Shown here: one piece after another, positions 1 to 11,716 of the stretch
Position numbering within the stretch: the first letter of the stretch is position 1
How the letters are laid out: every line of letters begins with the position of its first letter
Assembly: GCA_022410635.1 (NCBI GenBank)
Contig: JAJVDF010000258.1
Coordinates: forward strand, 499,297-563,296
Source: Tretioscincus oriximinensis
Lineage: Eukaryota; Chordata; Lepidosauria; Squamata; Gymnophthalmidae
Reading direction: 5' to 3'
DNA: 64,000 nt
Notes under the pieces: generated by a model
Told to the model about the DNA's origin: nothing
Database searches by the model: none
The model's input: only the letters and a program-made list of their open reading frames with translations
Program-made: the position numbers and the translations under genes

Positions 1-524
1 GACCAGACAATAAATACAAAATACAGGAGATAGAAACGCATCCGATCTGGCTGTCAGATCATGCCCCGGTTCTGGTAAAAATGATACAACAACCGGAAGA
101 GACAAACAGAATTTGGAGGTACGATCCTGACACGGTAACAGACAATAGAGTAAGAGACCTTATTCAGAATAATATCGCTCAATATTTTCAGATGAACAGG
201 ACTCAAGGAATTCCTGAACTGATCGTATGGGATGCTTTCAAAGCGTTTGTTAGAGGGATATGTCTGCAACAAGATATAATAAGAAGAAGGAGAAGAAATC
301 AATATAGGAAAGATATAATTACTCAAATAGAGACCTTACAAGTGGAATTTTGCAGACTGGGAACAGGAGAAATAAAAAGGAAGCTAGACGATAAAAAAAG
401 AGAGTTAGAAAATCTAGACAGAGCACAAATGACGAAACAGCTACTCTATTGTAGGAATAAATTACAGTCATTGGATTCACAGAGCACGAGAGTGCTTGCT
501 AATATCTCATGTCTTTCAAGATAA
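1..524 (+). mobile_element. L1-type LINE ORF2 fragment (end of endonuclease and linker), truncated
   Basis: The frame starting at base 3 is open from the window edge to a TAA at 522-524, so the element continues upstream of the window. It opens with the tail of an apurinic-like endonuclease domain: the tripeptide Ser-Asp-His lies in IWLSDHAPVLVKM (about bases 45-83), the C-terminal SDH signature of L1 endonucleases. Next come the L1 inter-domain motifs YFQMNRTQGIP and WDAFKAFVRG (about 183-260), a very basic RRRRRNQYRK patch, and a charged, probably helical linker. The L1 protein nicks target DNA and reverse-transcribes its own RNA, but the reverse-transcriptase domain that should follow is missing. 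The last residues before the stop no longer look like L1. No poly(A) tail is seen. Family assignment is firm; subfamily is not. Confidence 0.85.
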
Positions 525-3500
525 AGATTCTGTAAAATACCAGTATTACTAAAATTATTCCTTTGCAATGTTACTCATTATATGTGAAATGTAGCCTTAA
601 ATATTTGTTTTATGTCTCACTCAGAATTTATAAAAACTTTTTTTAAACTCTACTACAAATAGCCTGTATTGTTTAATGTTGATTTTCAGTTCATTTTAAA
701 ATTTATGTCTGCTGTTTTTGTGCAGGATAAAGAAATGCACTTGTCCATGGCCATTCAAGATCTAGTGTGCATAAGAGTACATGGCTTAGCTAATTGTTTG
801 GTTCATTGAATCAGATATACATGGATACTATATTCCTCTCGTTGTTTTTGGTGTCTCAAAAATGTTTTTGAGAGGTTTTTAGTTGCCATATACCTTATAT
901 CAATCTTCTTACCTATCACAAAGGGGAAAACCTAAGGCCCAGGGGGCTGTTCTGTGAAACTATTTGGTATGCTGCTTGAGGAATCATTTAGTCCAGCACT
1001 TGGTATGCTCCCTGTTGAACCATTAACCTTCTAAATAATGACTAAATAATGGGCAGAGAGTGGGGTGTGGCAAATGTGACCTGGAAAGGAGGGGGCATGG
1101 CCTGGGTAAGGTGGGGGTGTGNCCTTGGGTGGGGAAAGGGTATGGCACTCAAGTGATGTTACAAATATCCACATGGCCTCTGGCAGAAAGTAGGTTCCCC
1201 ACCAGTGATCTAACAGAAATGTCATCCCAAGCCATGGAATATAAACTTTATACCTGTATAAATTTTACGTCACATTTTTCTCAAAGCTAAATTTCTTTGA
1301 GTAACTAAGTAGCTGTAGTCTATTTTTTTTATAGAAAAAGCCACTGCTTTGAACAGGACTATAGTTTATTTGTATGTTACTAATTGCAAAGAAAAATAAT
1401 TTTATTTAAAGTTTTAAGGAAAGAAAAACGAATGAATAGTCTATCACAGTTAACAAAATTCCAGAATATCAGCTAGATAAAAAAACTGGACTAAATAGCT
1501 TCTTTTTTTCTTTCTCCTGTGTGTGTGAAGGGAAATAATTAACCCCAAGAGCCCACATTAAGCTGCATCATGCAGGGCATCCTAAATTAAGTGCATTGTC
1601 AGGAATAAAAATAGTCATTGAAAGCTTTATCGTTGTCTATTTTAAAGAAGAAGAATCAAAAAGAAAATATTTTGATTGCATTACCAGTGATATTCTCTCT
1701 TTGAGCACTTGAAAGATAATAGATTTGTGTATCTCGAATTTCAACCCAGGTTGATTTTCCTTTTGTAACTTACTCTTTCTTCATATTTTTTATTGGATTT
1801 TTTTCTCTAAAGATGCTTTGCCACTCAGTTTGAGGCTATTATTGTCACACTAGTGCCCAGGCAATTAAAAACTATGTTGCAACTGTCAGACATATCTGTT
1901 GTAAACCCAACCATAAAGTGCTAAATAGGATTGCAATTCCACTTTTTGCCATTATCAGAAAACTCAGTGCAGGGTTTCTTACCTATCTGGAATTCTGCAC
2001 ATGTGTGCTTCCTGCACATATGTATAGTCAAATCTGAGGAGGAAATGGCAGCTGTTTATGTGTAGTAGCCAATGTGCATACACTTTGATTTATTTAATGC
2101 CACCAATATATCCAGCAAATGTACTCAGAGGAACAGCATCTTTGCTTTGCTATTGTATAGCAGTCTGGGCAACAAGTGAAGCATTACTCCCCCACCAAAA
2201 AAACACTCTAAAAAGTGATTTTCCATCAATATCGGGAAGTGCCCTAAAATTGAGATTATAATGTTAATAATGATTTAAATAGACAAGGAACAGAAACAAC
2301 CACCAGAGAAACATGAAGAGAGATTAAACTCTTTGTAAATTATTGTATACATTCTCATTTAATGCAAATTCTCTAGGTATTGTTTTTTTAAAAAAATATA
2401 GTGACAACAATATTTATGAAAATAAATATGAAATATCACTATATTGTTAGGCACTTTTTTTCCACAGTGTCTTGATTATCACATTTCACGGTCAGTGAAA
2501 AACGTCTGCCCTGAATGACTAATGTAAATATAGAAGTCTTAAGCAAACATCATTCAGAATTATGGTGTATAATTTATTTCATCATCATCCTCATCCTCAT
2601 AGAATAGAATACTAAGTGGGCAGGAGTTGGGAAGGTTCCAACAGGATCCACTTGTTGTGAGGTGATCAGTTTGAGGAATGGATCCCATTTATAAAATACT
2701 GATGTGCCTGTCATTTTGTCACTTTGGTTCTGATTTAGTTGTTCAAGGAAGAGCTTTTCAAGAATCTTCTCTTAAAAATAATATCTTGCAGATTTCTTTT
2801 AGATCTATTAGATATAACGCTTTTCATTTGTTTAACTACAGAATATGTGTTCCCATCTAAGCGTCAGATGCTTAGTTCCTTGTACATTTAAATTAAAACA
2901 TGGTTAGATGATGTCTTAATCCTCTGAAGTGCTTTCCAAATTGCTTCTATAGGGATACCAATGATAATGTGGTTCAAATGGAATTATTGTTTTATAGCCT
3001 ATGTTTTGATGATTGTACGGCTACATCTCCCAAAACAAAAAGTTACTTAAATATACATCAAGGTTTATTTTTATTCATGTGATAACTCTGTTGCTGAACA
3101 TAAGAAAACTTGCAATACTCATTCAAGAAATGGAAATGAATATGTATTTGCCAGTTTGAGAAATTACAGTGTAAGATTATAAATGCTCCATCATCATACT
3201 GAGCCATTTTTTCAAATCTCTTATGCATGGTTGGAAGCTGCTTTATGAATCACTCTGCAAAATGCATGCAAACAGATAATGAGAACCTTGCATACATTTC
3301 TTTTCCTAGAAAAAACAAAATGCTATTACAATGTAAAGAAAACACTGATTACATTGTTTAAAATACGTATTCCATTTTCTGCAACATGGAAAACAATACT
3401 TCTAATAATGAATGATTCTTGAGATTTTTAAATATTGTAGACTACTACACATGCTGATAATGTGACTGTGCTTCAAATAAAGATCACAAAAAGTTATATA

Positions 3501-4126
3501 TTTAGCCAAAATTGTAAAAAGAGATCAAGGTCACAGGCATACTTTTCTGAACCACTTAAATCCAGAAGGATTGGTTTTCAGTCCAGTTCTTCAGGACTGA
3601 GGATGGTTTACAATCATATGTGANACCAGGCCCTAGGGAGATTTCCACATTACCTCTTACTTTGGAATAGACTTGCCACCTTTCAAATATGATGACCAGG
3701 AGCTCTCCACCCAAGCCCTATCTCCTTCCAGCCCAAACCACACCGACTGCTCCTGATCAGACAGTATTATTTTATTGAAAACTTTTAATATCCTTTACCA
3801 TCCATTCCCCTCCTTCCTGTCACTTAACAATATCATAGCAACAATGGCAGCAGTGAGGATAACTGTTGCCTGGCTATTATTCGTAGCAGCAGCAGTGAGG
3901 AGACAGGCACTGACTCCTCATGGTTTGCCTACATGGCCAACTGGCTGCCAGCAGTGTCAGCAAGGAGTTGAGACAGGCACTGCTTGCTCAGTCCACGCAG
4001 CTTGCCTTCCTGCCCAATTGGGGCAGGAGTGTGGGTTCTGGGCAGAAGTGAGCAAGTGGGATGGCCTGTGCTCGTTGTCACACATGTATCCACGCAAGTG
4101 TCGACCAGTAACCCATCTACTTCCAT
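525..4126. other. AT-rich non-coding DNA, no gene seen
   Basis: Frames here are short (119 codons at most) and none resembles a known protein. Positions 1045-1180 are G-rich, with several GGG/GGGG runs on the plus strand that could form a G-quadruplex. Positions 3840-4080 are GC-richer, with short CAG-type runs and the 13-mer gagacaggcactg present twice (about 3899 and 3969). The rest is low-complexity AT-rich sequence without a recognised repeat family. Confidence 0.5.
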
Positions 4127-4150
4127 TGCAGTAAACATATGTTTACTGCA
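4127..4150. repeat. Perfect 24-bp palindrome
   Basis: The 24 bases are identical to their own reverse complement. Each 12-base half reads tgcagtaaacat. Flanking bases do not continue the symmetry, and no transposon could be identified around it. Confidence 0.9.
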
Positions 4151-4379
4151 CCACCACCACTGATTACCAAATCCAATTTTAAAAATTGTAGACTTTTCTA
4201 GGAATCTGGGACAATTCCAAATTTTCAGGAGGGTTTTTATACCCCGATTATACAAAAGTGCCCTGGCCCAGCAGGAGGTGTGATAATGCTATTCTGTGCT
4301 TCAGGTCTGTGACCAGTGGCAGCTGAGGTGGCATGAGTGTGAGAGAGCANCTGCATTCCTACTTCAGTGCTCTCTTGCA

Positions 4380-4600
4380 CTCATATCCCCTCCCCCCCCC
4401 TTGCTGCAAAGTGACTGAGAGGGTACTATCTTGCACTCACAAGCCTCCCCCCTCCGGTCAGTGACTAGGGAGTTAGAAGCCTTGTAACTCTTCTCCCTCT
4501 ACCATCTCTTCCTCTGCCTCCTCCTCTTCCACCCTTTCTTTTTCCTGCCCCTCCATCCTCCTGATCAACTTTCACCCCTCTCTTCTTCCTCCTCCTGTAA
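4380..4600 (+). repeat. C-run and pyrimidine-rich segment
   Basis: A run of C (about 4389-4400) is followed by CT-rich sequence, densest from 4486 to 4600 with repeated TCC, CTT and CTC words. It is low-complexity sequence without coding signal. A short word, cttgcactca, occurs twice (about 4374 and 4430). Confidence 0.7.
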
Positions 4601-5435
4601 TCTTATTAATGGTACAGAATAATCAAGAGGAGAGAGTCATATCTGAGTGGAAAATTCCATTTTCCCTGGGTGCATTATGCCTCAAGTCTCAAGGTGAAAT
4701 TAAGGGTTCACAGTGGGAAAATGTGTTCACCATTCCACCTGAGAAGATGTATAATATACTCCACTTTTGTTTCAGTCCTATAGGTTCAGTCTTGGCTTCA
4801 GTCAGAGCACACTCCATAAAGACATCTGAATATTATGTTTTTCCCTATAGAGAAAAACAATGTTCATGGAAGAAGTTCCTCTTGGATGACATTAATTATT
4901 TAGATAATATGGCACTATCTAACATTATTGTCCAATTCTCTATATTTTACAATTAGTAAAAATGTAACCCCTTACCAGTGAAATATTGAGCTATCACTTG
5001 CAATTTCCCAGTGGAAGTACAACACTTTAATGAAGAAGAAAAAGCACAGAGGTAATCAGCTGTGATATTTCTCTAGGCAACCAAGCATGATTCACTTTAG
5101 AAAAATATAGGTCACTGAGAAGAAAACTTACTAAACTAAGTATTAAAGACAAATTTGTAAGTCTAAAGTGCAAATGTGTAGAAAGATGAATTGCAAAGTC
5201 AGACACCTTTAGGCCTATTTAATAGCTTTTATATCAAGAATTCATAACAAAACCACTAAGTTATATTGATAACAACAAGCTCAGCGCTATAAATTAAATG
5301 AATATATCTTACTGAAAGTTTATGTTTGTGTGAGAGAGTTGGGCTTTAAAATCTACTGAATTGCATGTTTGCAGTTAATGATCTTTACTTATAGCTTATC
5401 AAATCATTAGTCCTTGTGCCTCAGCACCAATAAGT
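4601..5435. other. Non-coding, nothing recognised
   Basis: A 115-codon frame (4609-4956) crosses part of this stretch but shows no domain, motif or codon pattern that supports a gene. The remainder is AT-rich single-copy-looking DNA. Confidence 0.4.
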
Positions 5436-5874
5436 GCCTAGACCAGTGATGGCTAACCTATGACATGCGTATCAAAGGCATTTTTGGTGACATGCCGCCA
5501 CACTGATTAAATTAAATTACGTTTTTTAAAAAATGTTAAAAAAATCAGTGCCTTAAAATCGATAAAAGAAACCAACTGACACATGGAGTTAAGCCTTGCT
5601 TGGGCTTGAAGTATATGAAATACCCACCTTCAATTGAAATTCAGCAACAAAAAAGTCACTAATGTAAATGATAATTTGTTTTTGCTTTTTAATAAATGCA
5701 TGCATCAAAAATATAACTTTTTTATTAGACTAGAGCTACAAATATCACAAAATTATTAATATTTCTAGATGTGACACCCAAACTTCAGCAGAGGTCCTTC
5801 TTTAAAGTTAAGTTGTTGTTTTTTACAAATTCTGACACACCAAGCTCTAAAGGTTCACCAGCACTGTTCTAGAC
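5436..5874. mobile_element. hAT-type miniature transposon (non-autonomous)
   Basis: The element itself spans 5444-5866. It starts cagtgatggctaacct, and the reverse complement of its end reads cagtgctggtgaacct, giving imperfect terminal inverted repeats of at least 16 bp with the CAGTG start usual in hAT elements. The flanks gcctagac (5436-5443) and ttctagac (5867-5874) match at 6 of 8 positions, fitting a decayed 8-bp target duplication of the CTAG-centred hAT type. The AT-rich interior carries no transposase frame, so movement would have depended on an enzyme encoded elsewhere. The decayed duplication suggests an old insertion. Confidence 0.75.
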
Positions 5875-6954
5875 TGCTGTTTGTTTCACGTGATATCATG
5901 TGACCACTATATAATAAATCAGCTAACTGGAGTGATGATAAATTTTGATTACCAAAAGGTGCCACCAGGGATATAAAGACAACTGTCATCCTCATAATTC
6001 CCATTGTTTTGTGATAAAAAAGTAAGTACCCATTGGAAGGCATAAGTCAACATGTTGCTGTTTTGGCGCATACTTTCCTGAAAAGCTTCTGATATTTATC
6101 CAGCAGATTACTTTATTGAGCTCAAAAGGACTGCTTTTACAAAACTTCTACTATCTACATTAATGGAAAACAAAGGTAGAGAAAGCAAATATTGTGCATT
6201 GTTTTTTATTCCATTCAGAGCCATACAATGTTCTAACAGGCATAGTTGGTGTGATATACCATCATTTGTGCAGCCATGAAAATAATCAAGTAGACTTAAT
6301 CTCATGCTTCTCTATAAACATTATGCCCCAACCTTGTACTGATAAAGAGCATGCAGGGTAGGATTTAAAGCTGCCTTAGGCTAATTGACTCTCTTAAGAT
6401 GCTCTTCCTTTGCAAATTCAACCCTTCCATATAAAACAATACTTTCAAAATACAGATAAAAAGATTCTAAATCCACCAAGTTCTTGTCTTGTTCCTGGAT
6501 CCTTTTACAGTGCCTAGCATTGTTTCATTGTTCCTGCATGTTACCTTTAAAGAAGGACCTCTGCTGAAGTTTTGGGTTTTCTTGGGAAAGTTGAAGAATC
6601 TTGGTAAATTCAGACCATTTTGAGCATGAAAATTTTGACACACATGTTCGCTGCAGTTCTGCTTTTGTGATAGTGACTTGGAATGTGAGCCCTTGGCACC
6701 AAAGGTAGGATATGAAAGACTAGAGATCTTGTGTGATATTGATAACCACAACTAGTTGCTGGTGATGGCTATTTGGCTAGCAATAAACACGGAAACACAT
6801 TATTCCATATAACTATTTACTCATGAGAGACATGAGGATATTTAGAGTCATGGATCAAAAATGCTTAATTGAATTAACAGTGTAATAAAGTTAGAAGTGG
6901 AATGTAAATTGGCTAAGGCTAGTACATAAACTCAGTAAGGGGCTAGGAAAAACA
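5875..6954. other. Non-coding; contains a 32-bp inverted match to the nearby hAT element
   Basis: Positions 6545-6576 are the reverse complement of 5777-5807 inside the hAT element, with 26 bases exact and one extra T. The rest has no recognised family. A 94-codon minus-strand frame (6467-6751) covers the match and could be a remnant of a related longer transposon, but no transposase motif is visible. Confidence 0.5.
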
Positions 6955-7565
6955 TCAGAGGCTGATCTACGCAGCAGATGCCAGGGTTGACCAGTCTTAA
7001 CAGCTGCCAGCTGCAAAAGGGGACACAGGCCCAGCAACCTCCAACTGTTACAGCCCTGTGACTGCCCAGGGACTTACATCACTTGGGCTAAGAATTCACA
7101 TGGTGGATATCAACAGCAAATCCTAAACCCCATGACTGGGGTACAGTTGGCTCCACACTCCTCCCCAAGGATGAGCTGTGTGCTCCTGAATGCCTTAAGG
7201 AGGTCCCTCAAGCAACGGGAGATAGAGGATCAGTCTACTAAGGCTCGTAACTATCCAATTCAGCAGCCTCGATGCGCAATCACCATCCACATCATCTAGC
7301 CATGATAGGAAAGGGAGAGAGGGTAGGTGTCTTGCCCAATCCAGGCAAAAAGCCCAGAGGGTAGTACACACTGCTCTTTTATAGAGAAGCCACAGCCACA
7401 ACCCCGAGACCTCATAATTGGCTGCTGGCTGCATGAGACTGACAATGCGCCACGACTGTAAAAGCTCCACCAGTAGAGCCCACGATGCCCTAACACTATG
7501 CAGGTCTGTGTTGAAAGTATAGGGATGAAACACTGAATATGGTGGAGAACATGTCACTAGGTAGT
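6955..7565 (-). repeat. GC-richer block, possible solo LTR-like repeat
   Basis: This roughly 600-bp block is clearly richer in GC than its surroundings and has sharp composition edges. On the minus strand it holds a good TATA-like box (TATAAAAG, 7376-7383) in a promoter-like setting, which is how an LTR might look. The TG...CA ends, target-site duplication and polyadenylation signal needed to prove an LTR were not found. A 120-codon minus-strand frame (7195-7557) has no recognisable domain and is probably chance. Confidence 0.25.
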
Positions 7566-7827
7566 TGGTTATGCTGAAACAACTACTTCAGATTTTGGAT
7601 GCCCATGTACAGTCAGCCCAAGGATCTGAGAGACTGGAGATGAGTATTTGCCTCAAAATTTCCAATGATATTCATGGAATAGTGCGTGTGGGACTATCAG
7701 AATCATTCAGAATACAAGTGCCTTACAGGAGCCAAATGAATTATAATGGGGAATGAAAACACACTCCAATTTCTTGAGCCTTTCCTCTGAGGGAGTTATG
7801 TTGATTTCCTAAACAGATTAATAAAAT

Positions 7828-8017
7828 GTGCTGACTTTAGTCTTGGTTCGTAACTTTCCTCAGCTGTCATGCAGTGTGCTGATTTAGTCCCAACCCATGA
7901 CTTTCCAGAGCTGCACTGAAGTGTGCTGACTTTAGTTCCAGGCCATCGCTTTTCAGAGTTGTCTTGAAATGTGGTGAATTAGTCACAGGCCATGGCTTTT
8001 CAGAGCTACCTCAAGCC
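7828..8017. repeat. Minisatellite, four units of about 47 bp
   Basis: Four successive diverged units each begin gtgctga, or gtggtga in the last. Each contains a ttagt core near the front and a cttt-cagagct-like core toward the end. Unit starts are near 7828, 7876, 7923 and 7971. Units differ at roughly a quarter of positions, so the array is old. No coding function is seen. Confidence 0.8.
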
Positions 8018-9635
8018 AAACCATCACAGTATTTAAAAAGAAATGGTTTGACTAAACATTATCAACTGCACAGTTTGATTCAAACTATTCTAAAGTGCCC
8101 GTGTCTGGTCCTTTTGATAAATTAAGAATTGTGTAATTGTGCAATCATACATGTTTGTGCAATTATTGTATGTTACCAAAAAAAAAGCTGTACACAAACT
8201 TGGTTGAGTTTAGGCCAAGCATTTCATCCCAGTTCTAGATCAAATCAAACTGAATAAGCTTCATCTCCTCTTGTGACACGAAACATCCAAAAGGAAAACC
8301 TTTAAGTTCTACTGATCTTAATAGTTAATTTAAGCATTTAATCCAGTTTACCTTATTGATATAGAAAGTGCTTTACTTGCATTTTCAAGTGTTGATTAGT
8401 GATCCCAATAATAGCAGATCACAATAGCAGTAAAGGTCAGAGTATATTTAGAGACTTGTAAACAGATACTTGCAAAAGTATTCATTTACTTCTCTTTGAT
8501 TCAGGTTGTGTTTAACTCAAAGTTGAGCAACATCTGCTTCTGTTACTGGGTTTTGTGTGCTCAAAGTTTAAAATTACTTTTATAAACAAGCCAGGCTTAG
8601 TTCCTCCAGTGAGACTTCATACAAAATGGATTTTTAATTCCTAAGCAGCATATTATGATTAAATGTCCCAGTGTGGTTCATATTTCTGTTTTTGTAATAG
8701 AAAGGAAACTCTGATGTGTTTATGAGTCACGAGAGAACACTGCATGTATTTCAGTATAATTTTCACATACTTGTATAATACTTTTACAGTATTATGTATA
8801 TATCTTTTGAGTTTTCAGAGCTGGATTTTAAAACAGTTTACACACAGAGAAATTCTACTTTAACAGAAATAAAATTGCCTGAAAGTTTGATTTTATTAGA
8901 AAACTGAAATTAATAATGATCAGCTTGAATATAGGAGAATTAGCCAGATACTTTCAGCACCAATTCGTTGTCTATTAACATCTCTCCACTACTTTTAGTA
9001 ACAGCCATCACCTGTGCTATGTCAATAGTATGATGAAATGTCCCAAGAGTGTTGAAAAATTACCAAGAGTCTAATCTGATGACATANGTCACACGACTGT
9101 AGATGAATGCTATTTCCCTTTAGGAGCATCATCATCCTATCTTCTAAGCAAAAAATCTAGCTTCCCCTTCCCAATTTTAGACACTGCTGTAGTTTTTGAA
9201 TATATTTTTGTTATGTTCATGCTCTATTGTGCTTTTAGTGTAGGAGAAGCACGATTCTAAAGTTTGTTGGTACTTTCTCCTTACCGTATCATTGAGATGC
9301 ACTTTGTAAGTCACAATAATTTCAACTATGCCACTTGATTATAAAGGAAGAATCATCATTGCTTCCATCATCTAAAGCTCCCAGATATGCTTGGGATCAG
9401 GTGTGATAATGATTTTATAATGTCACATAAATTATTCCTTAAAGTCTAATTAAAGTGCATGCAAAATACGATTCAGTAACAGGTGTAAAAGCTATGTAAG
9501 TCAAAGCACCAACAACTTAATTTTTTTTTAATAACAATGGTATTTCACCTTGAAAAATAGAAGGTGAATCAGATCGCATAAAAGGCTATATGTGTATTTA
9601 TAAGGAAAAATATGCATATAAAAAAAGAGAATTAA
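8018..9635. other. AT-rich non-coding DNA, nothing recognised
   Basis: No frame of note, no mobile-element ends and no RNA gene signature were seen on either strand. Confidence 0.4.
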
Positions 9636-9906
9636 AGCACAAATGGCTCAGTTGCTAAGGAGACGGTCTCTCATCTGGGCCCTGTGTCAGACATGGGGAG
9701 GAGTGAGCATCTTCTACTAGCCTGTACTTCTAGCCAACCCAGCTATTTGAAAACAAGAACTGCAAGAAAATGAAACTGACTGCATCTAGATAAATGGGCA
9801 CCACCACAGCCTGATGAGGAAGACAGAATGTAAGCCTTTGGGCAAAAATACCCTTGTAAGCCACTGAGTCTCTTTGGCTGAGAAAAGCTGGGTATAAAAA
9901 CCCAGT
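9636..9906 (+). mobile_element. tRNA-derived SINE, copy 1
   Basis: The head keeps a tRNA-like RNA polymerase III box A, TGGCTCAGTTGCTAAGG (9644-9660). The box B region is degraded. A tRNA-unrelated body follows, ending in a LINE-like tail that contains gtaagcc...gagtctctttgg and ggtataaaaaccca. The same architecture recurs at 40984-41280 (minus) and 60887-61145 (plus), which defines the family within this window. TTC-rich sequence follows the 3' end. SINEs of this kind are transcribed by polymerase III and copied by a partner LINE. Confidence 0.85.
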
Positions 9907-10233
9907 TTTTCTTTCTCTTTTTCTTCATCTTTTTCTTCTTCTTGACAATCCCAAGGTGATCACAGCATACAAAGAGCTATATATGTATATAACATTTATA
10001 AGGCATAACATTTGGCTTATTAAAAAAGGAATTGAGAAACAGTTCATTTTACAATAAATTGTATACAAAACAAATAGAATAATAGCCCTGTATTTTTCCT
10101 TAACAGCTATGCAGAGCCACCAAATACCTGAACAAAAATGTGAAATGTAGGGCATCTCAGATTATTCTATGACTGCTAATCCANGTCATGAGTAACAATT
10201 AGGCTAGAAAACAGAGTTTGGGAGTAACTACAT
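9907..10233. other. Non-coding, TTC-rich start then AT-rich
   Basis: The first 40 bases are TTC/TCT-rich low-complexity sequence following the SINE. Nothing else is recognised. Confidence 0.4.
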
Positions 10234-11355
10234 GTGAGAACCTAAGGGGATCCCTGCTGAATGAGACCAGAGCCCATCTAGTCCAGCATTCTGTTTCACA
10301 CAGTGGCCCTTCAATTGTACCTGGGCAGTCTGAAGTAGAAGAAGGCAAAATCTTCACCTATTCTAGACTCCCTGCAAGTGGTATTTTGGGAATATTGCCT
10401 GTTGCTCTATCACAAAAGTAACATCAAAAGATCCATCCTAGTAACTATTTAAACACTTNGTTTCCCTAAACTTGTCTATTCCTTTGTTAAAGCTATCCAG
10501 GCTGTTAGCTACCACTATCTCTTCTGGAAGTAAATTCCACAGGCCGATGATTCTGAGTGAAAAAATACTTTTCTTTGTCTGTTCTCACTTTTCTGCCCCT
10601 GGTCCTAGTGATAGAGAAAATATTTTTTCTCTATTCACCTTATCCATCCAATGAATTATTTTATACACTTCAATCAGATCACCTCTTAANCATTATCTTT
10701 CACGGCTGAAGAGGCCCAGATGTTGCAGCTAGATTTCATAAGGGAGGTGCTACAAACCCTTGATCATTCCTTTTCTGAACCTTCTCTAGTTCCACAATAT
10801 CTTTTTTTGAGATGTGGTGATTACAATTGTGCACAATATTCCAAATATGGCCACACCACAGATTTATAAAAAGGCAAAACAACACTTGCTGACTTGTTTT
10901 CAATTCCTTTCCTTCTGCTGCTCACTGGGTTGACACCTTCGTTGAGCTGTCCACACACACCCCTCCCCCAATATCCTTTTCTGGTACTGACACAGAAAGC
11001 TTGGTTCCCATCAGTTGNTAGGAGTAATTGAGGTTCTTTGCCCCAATGTGCAGGACTTTGCACTTAAGTTTGAAGTGCAGTTGCCACTTTGTTTCCCAAT
11101 TTCAATAGATCACTCTGGAGCTCCTGACAATCACTTTCAATTCCACTACCTTGAACAATTTAGTGTCGCTAGTGAACTTGGCTACTTCACTATTTAGATC
11201 AGCATTCAGATAGTTTATGAATATATTGAAAAGCAGAGGTCCCAGTACTGAGTTGTTCCACTTCTCACCTCTTTTCATCCTGACAGATGTTCATTTATTA
11301 CTACCCTCAGTTTTCTGCCTTTTAGCTGATTTCCAATCCAGGACAAGGGTTATGG
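10234..11355 (-). mobile_element. CR1 LINE, long 3' copy with decayed reverse transcriptase (TTATGTTC lineage)
   Basis: Read on the minus strand, the fragment covers the C-terminal part of a CR1 reverse transcriptase and the 3' untranslated region. The deduced order includes a VLGPLLFNIFIN-like block, then VAKFTSDTKLF where the family has FADDTKLF (about 11160-11185), then KCKVLHIG. One catalytic Asp is therefore lost, and several frame breaks are present, so it is dead. The lower-coordinate end carries the 3' terminus shared with the copies at 14856, 18002, 38946, 55267 and 62590. Five-prime truncation, as here, is normal for CR1. It is the longest CR1 piece in the window. Confidence 0.85.
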
Positions 11356-11474
11356 TTAGAAGTAATGAACTGAAAACTGGGAGGCTAAGAGGTTGGTGAC
11401 AGAGGAACAATAGAGCAGAAGCTTCTTCAGGAACAGCTGTTTTTTCCCTAGGATTTATTAAAGCCATATACCAT

Positions 11475-11716
11475 AAGTAAATCTAATAAGAGGTCTCATA
11501 GCACTTTAGAAACTTGATAGGTGTCTGAGCTTTCATAGAAATGCCTACTTCAGATACATCTTCTTCAGATGCCTACATCTTCAAGTGCAGCTGAAGCAGT
11601 AGAGATGTCTACAATAGCTTGTGTCACTTATCTTTCTTTTCTTAGGCTCTAAAGTGCTACAAGAACTCTTGTTAGACCTTCTGGACAAAGACTAACACAG
11701 CTATTTCTTTGAAATA
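11475..11716. repeat. Dispersed reptile-type repeat, class not fixed
   Basis: The segment ends with aagtgctacaagaactcttg and then cagactaacacagctattt. From general familiarity with sauropsid genomes, this pairing is a common interspersed-repeat 3' end. No ends, frame or target duplication could be delimited here, so the class is left open. Confidence 0.5.

Noticed and set aside
6467..6751. Possible hAT transposase fragment on the minus strand
   Set aside because: The 94-codon frame overlaps the 32-base inverted match to a hAT element, but no conserved transposase block is visible.
9644..9660. tRNA gene
   Set aside because: The box A match belongs to a SINE head. The cloverleaf cannot be completed, and the same head recurs with SINE bodies at two other places.
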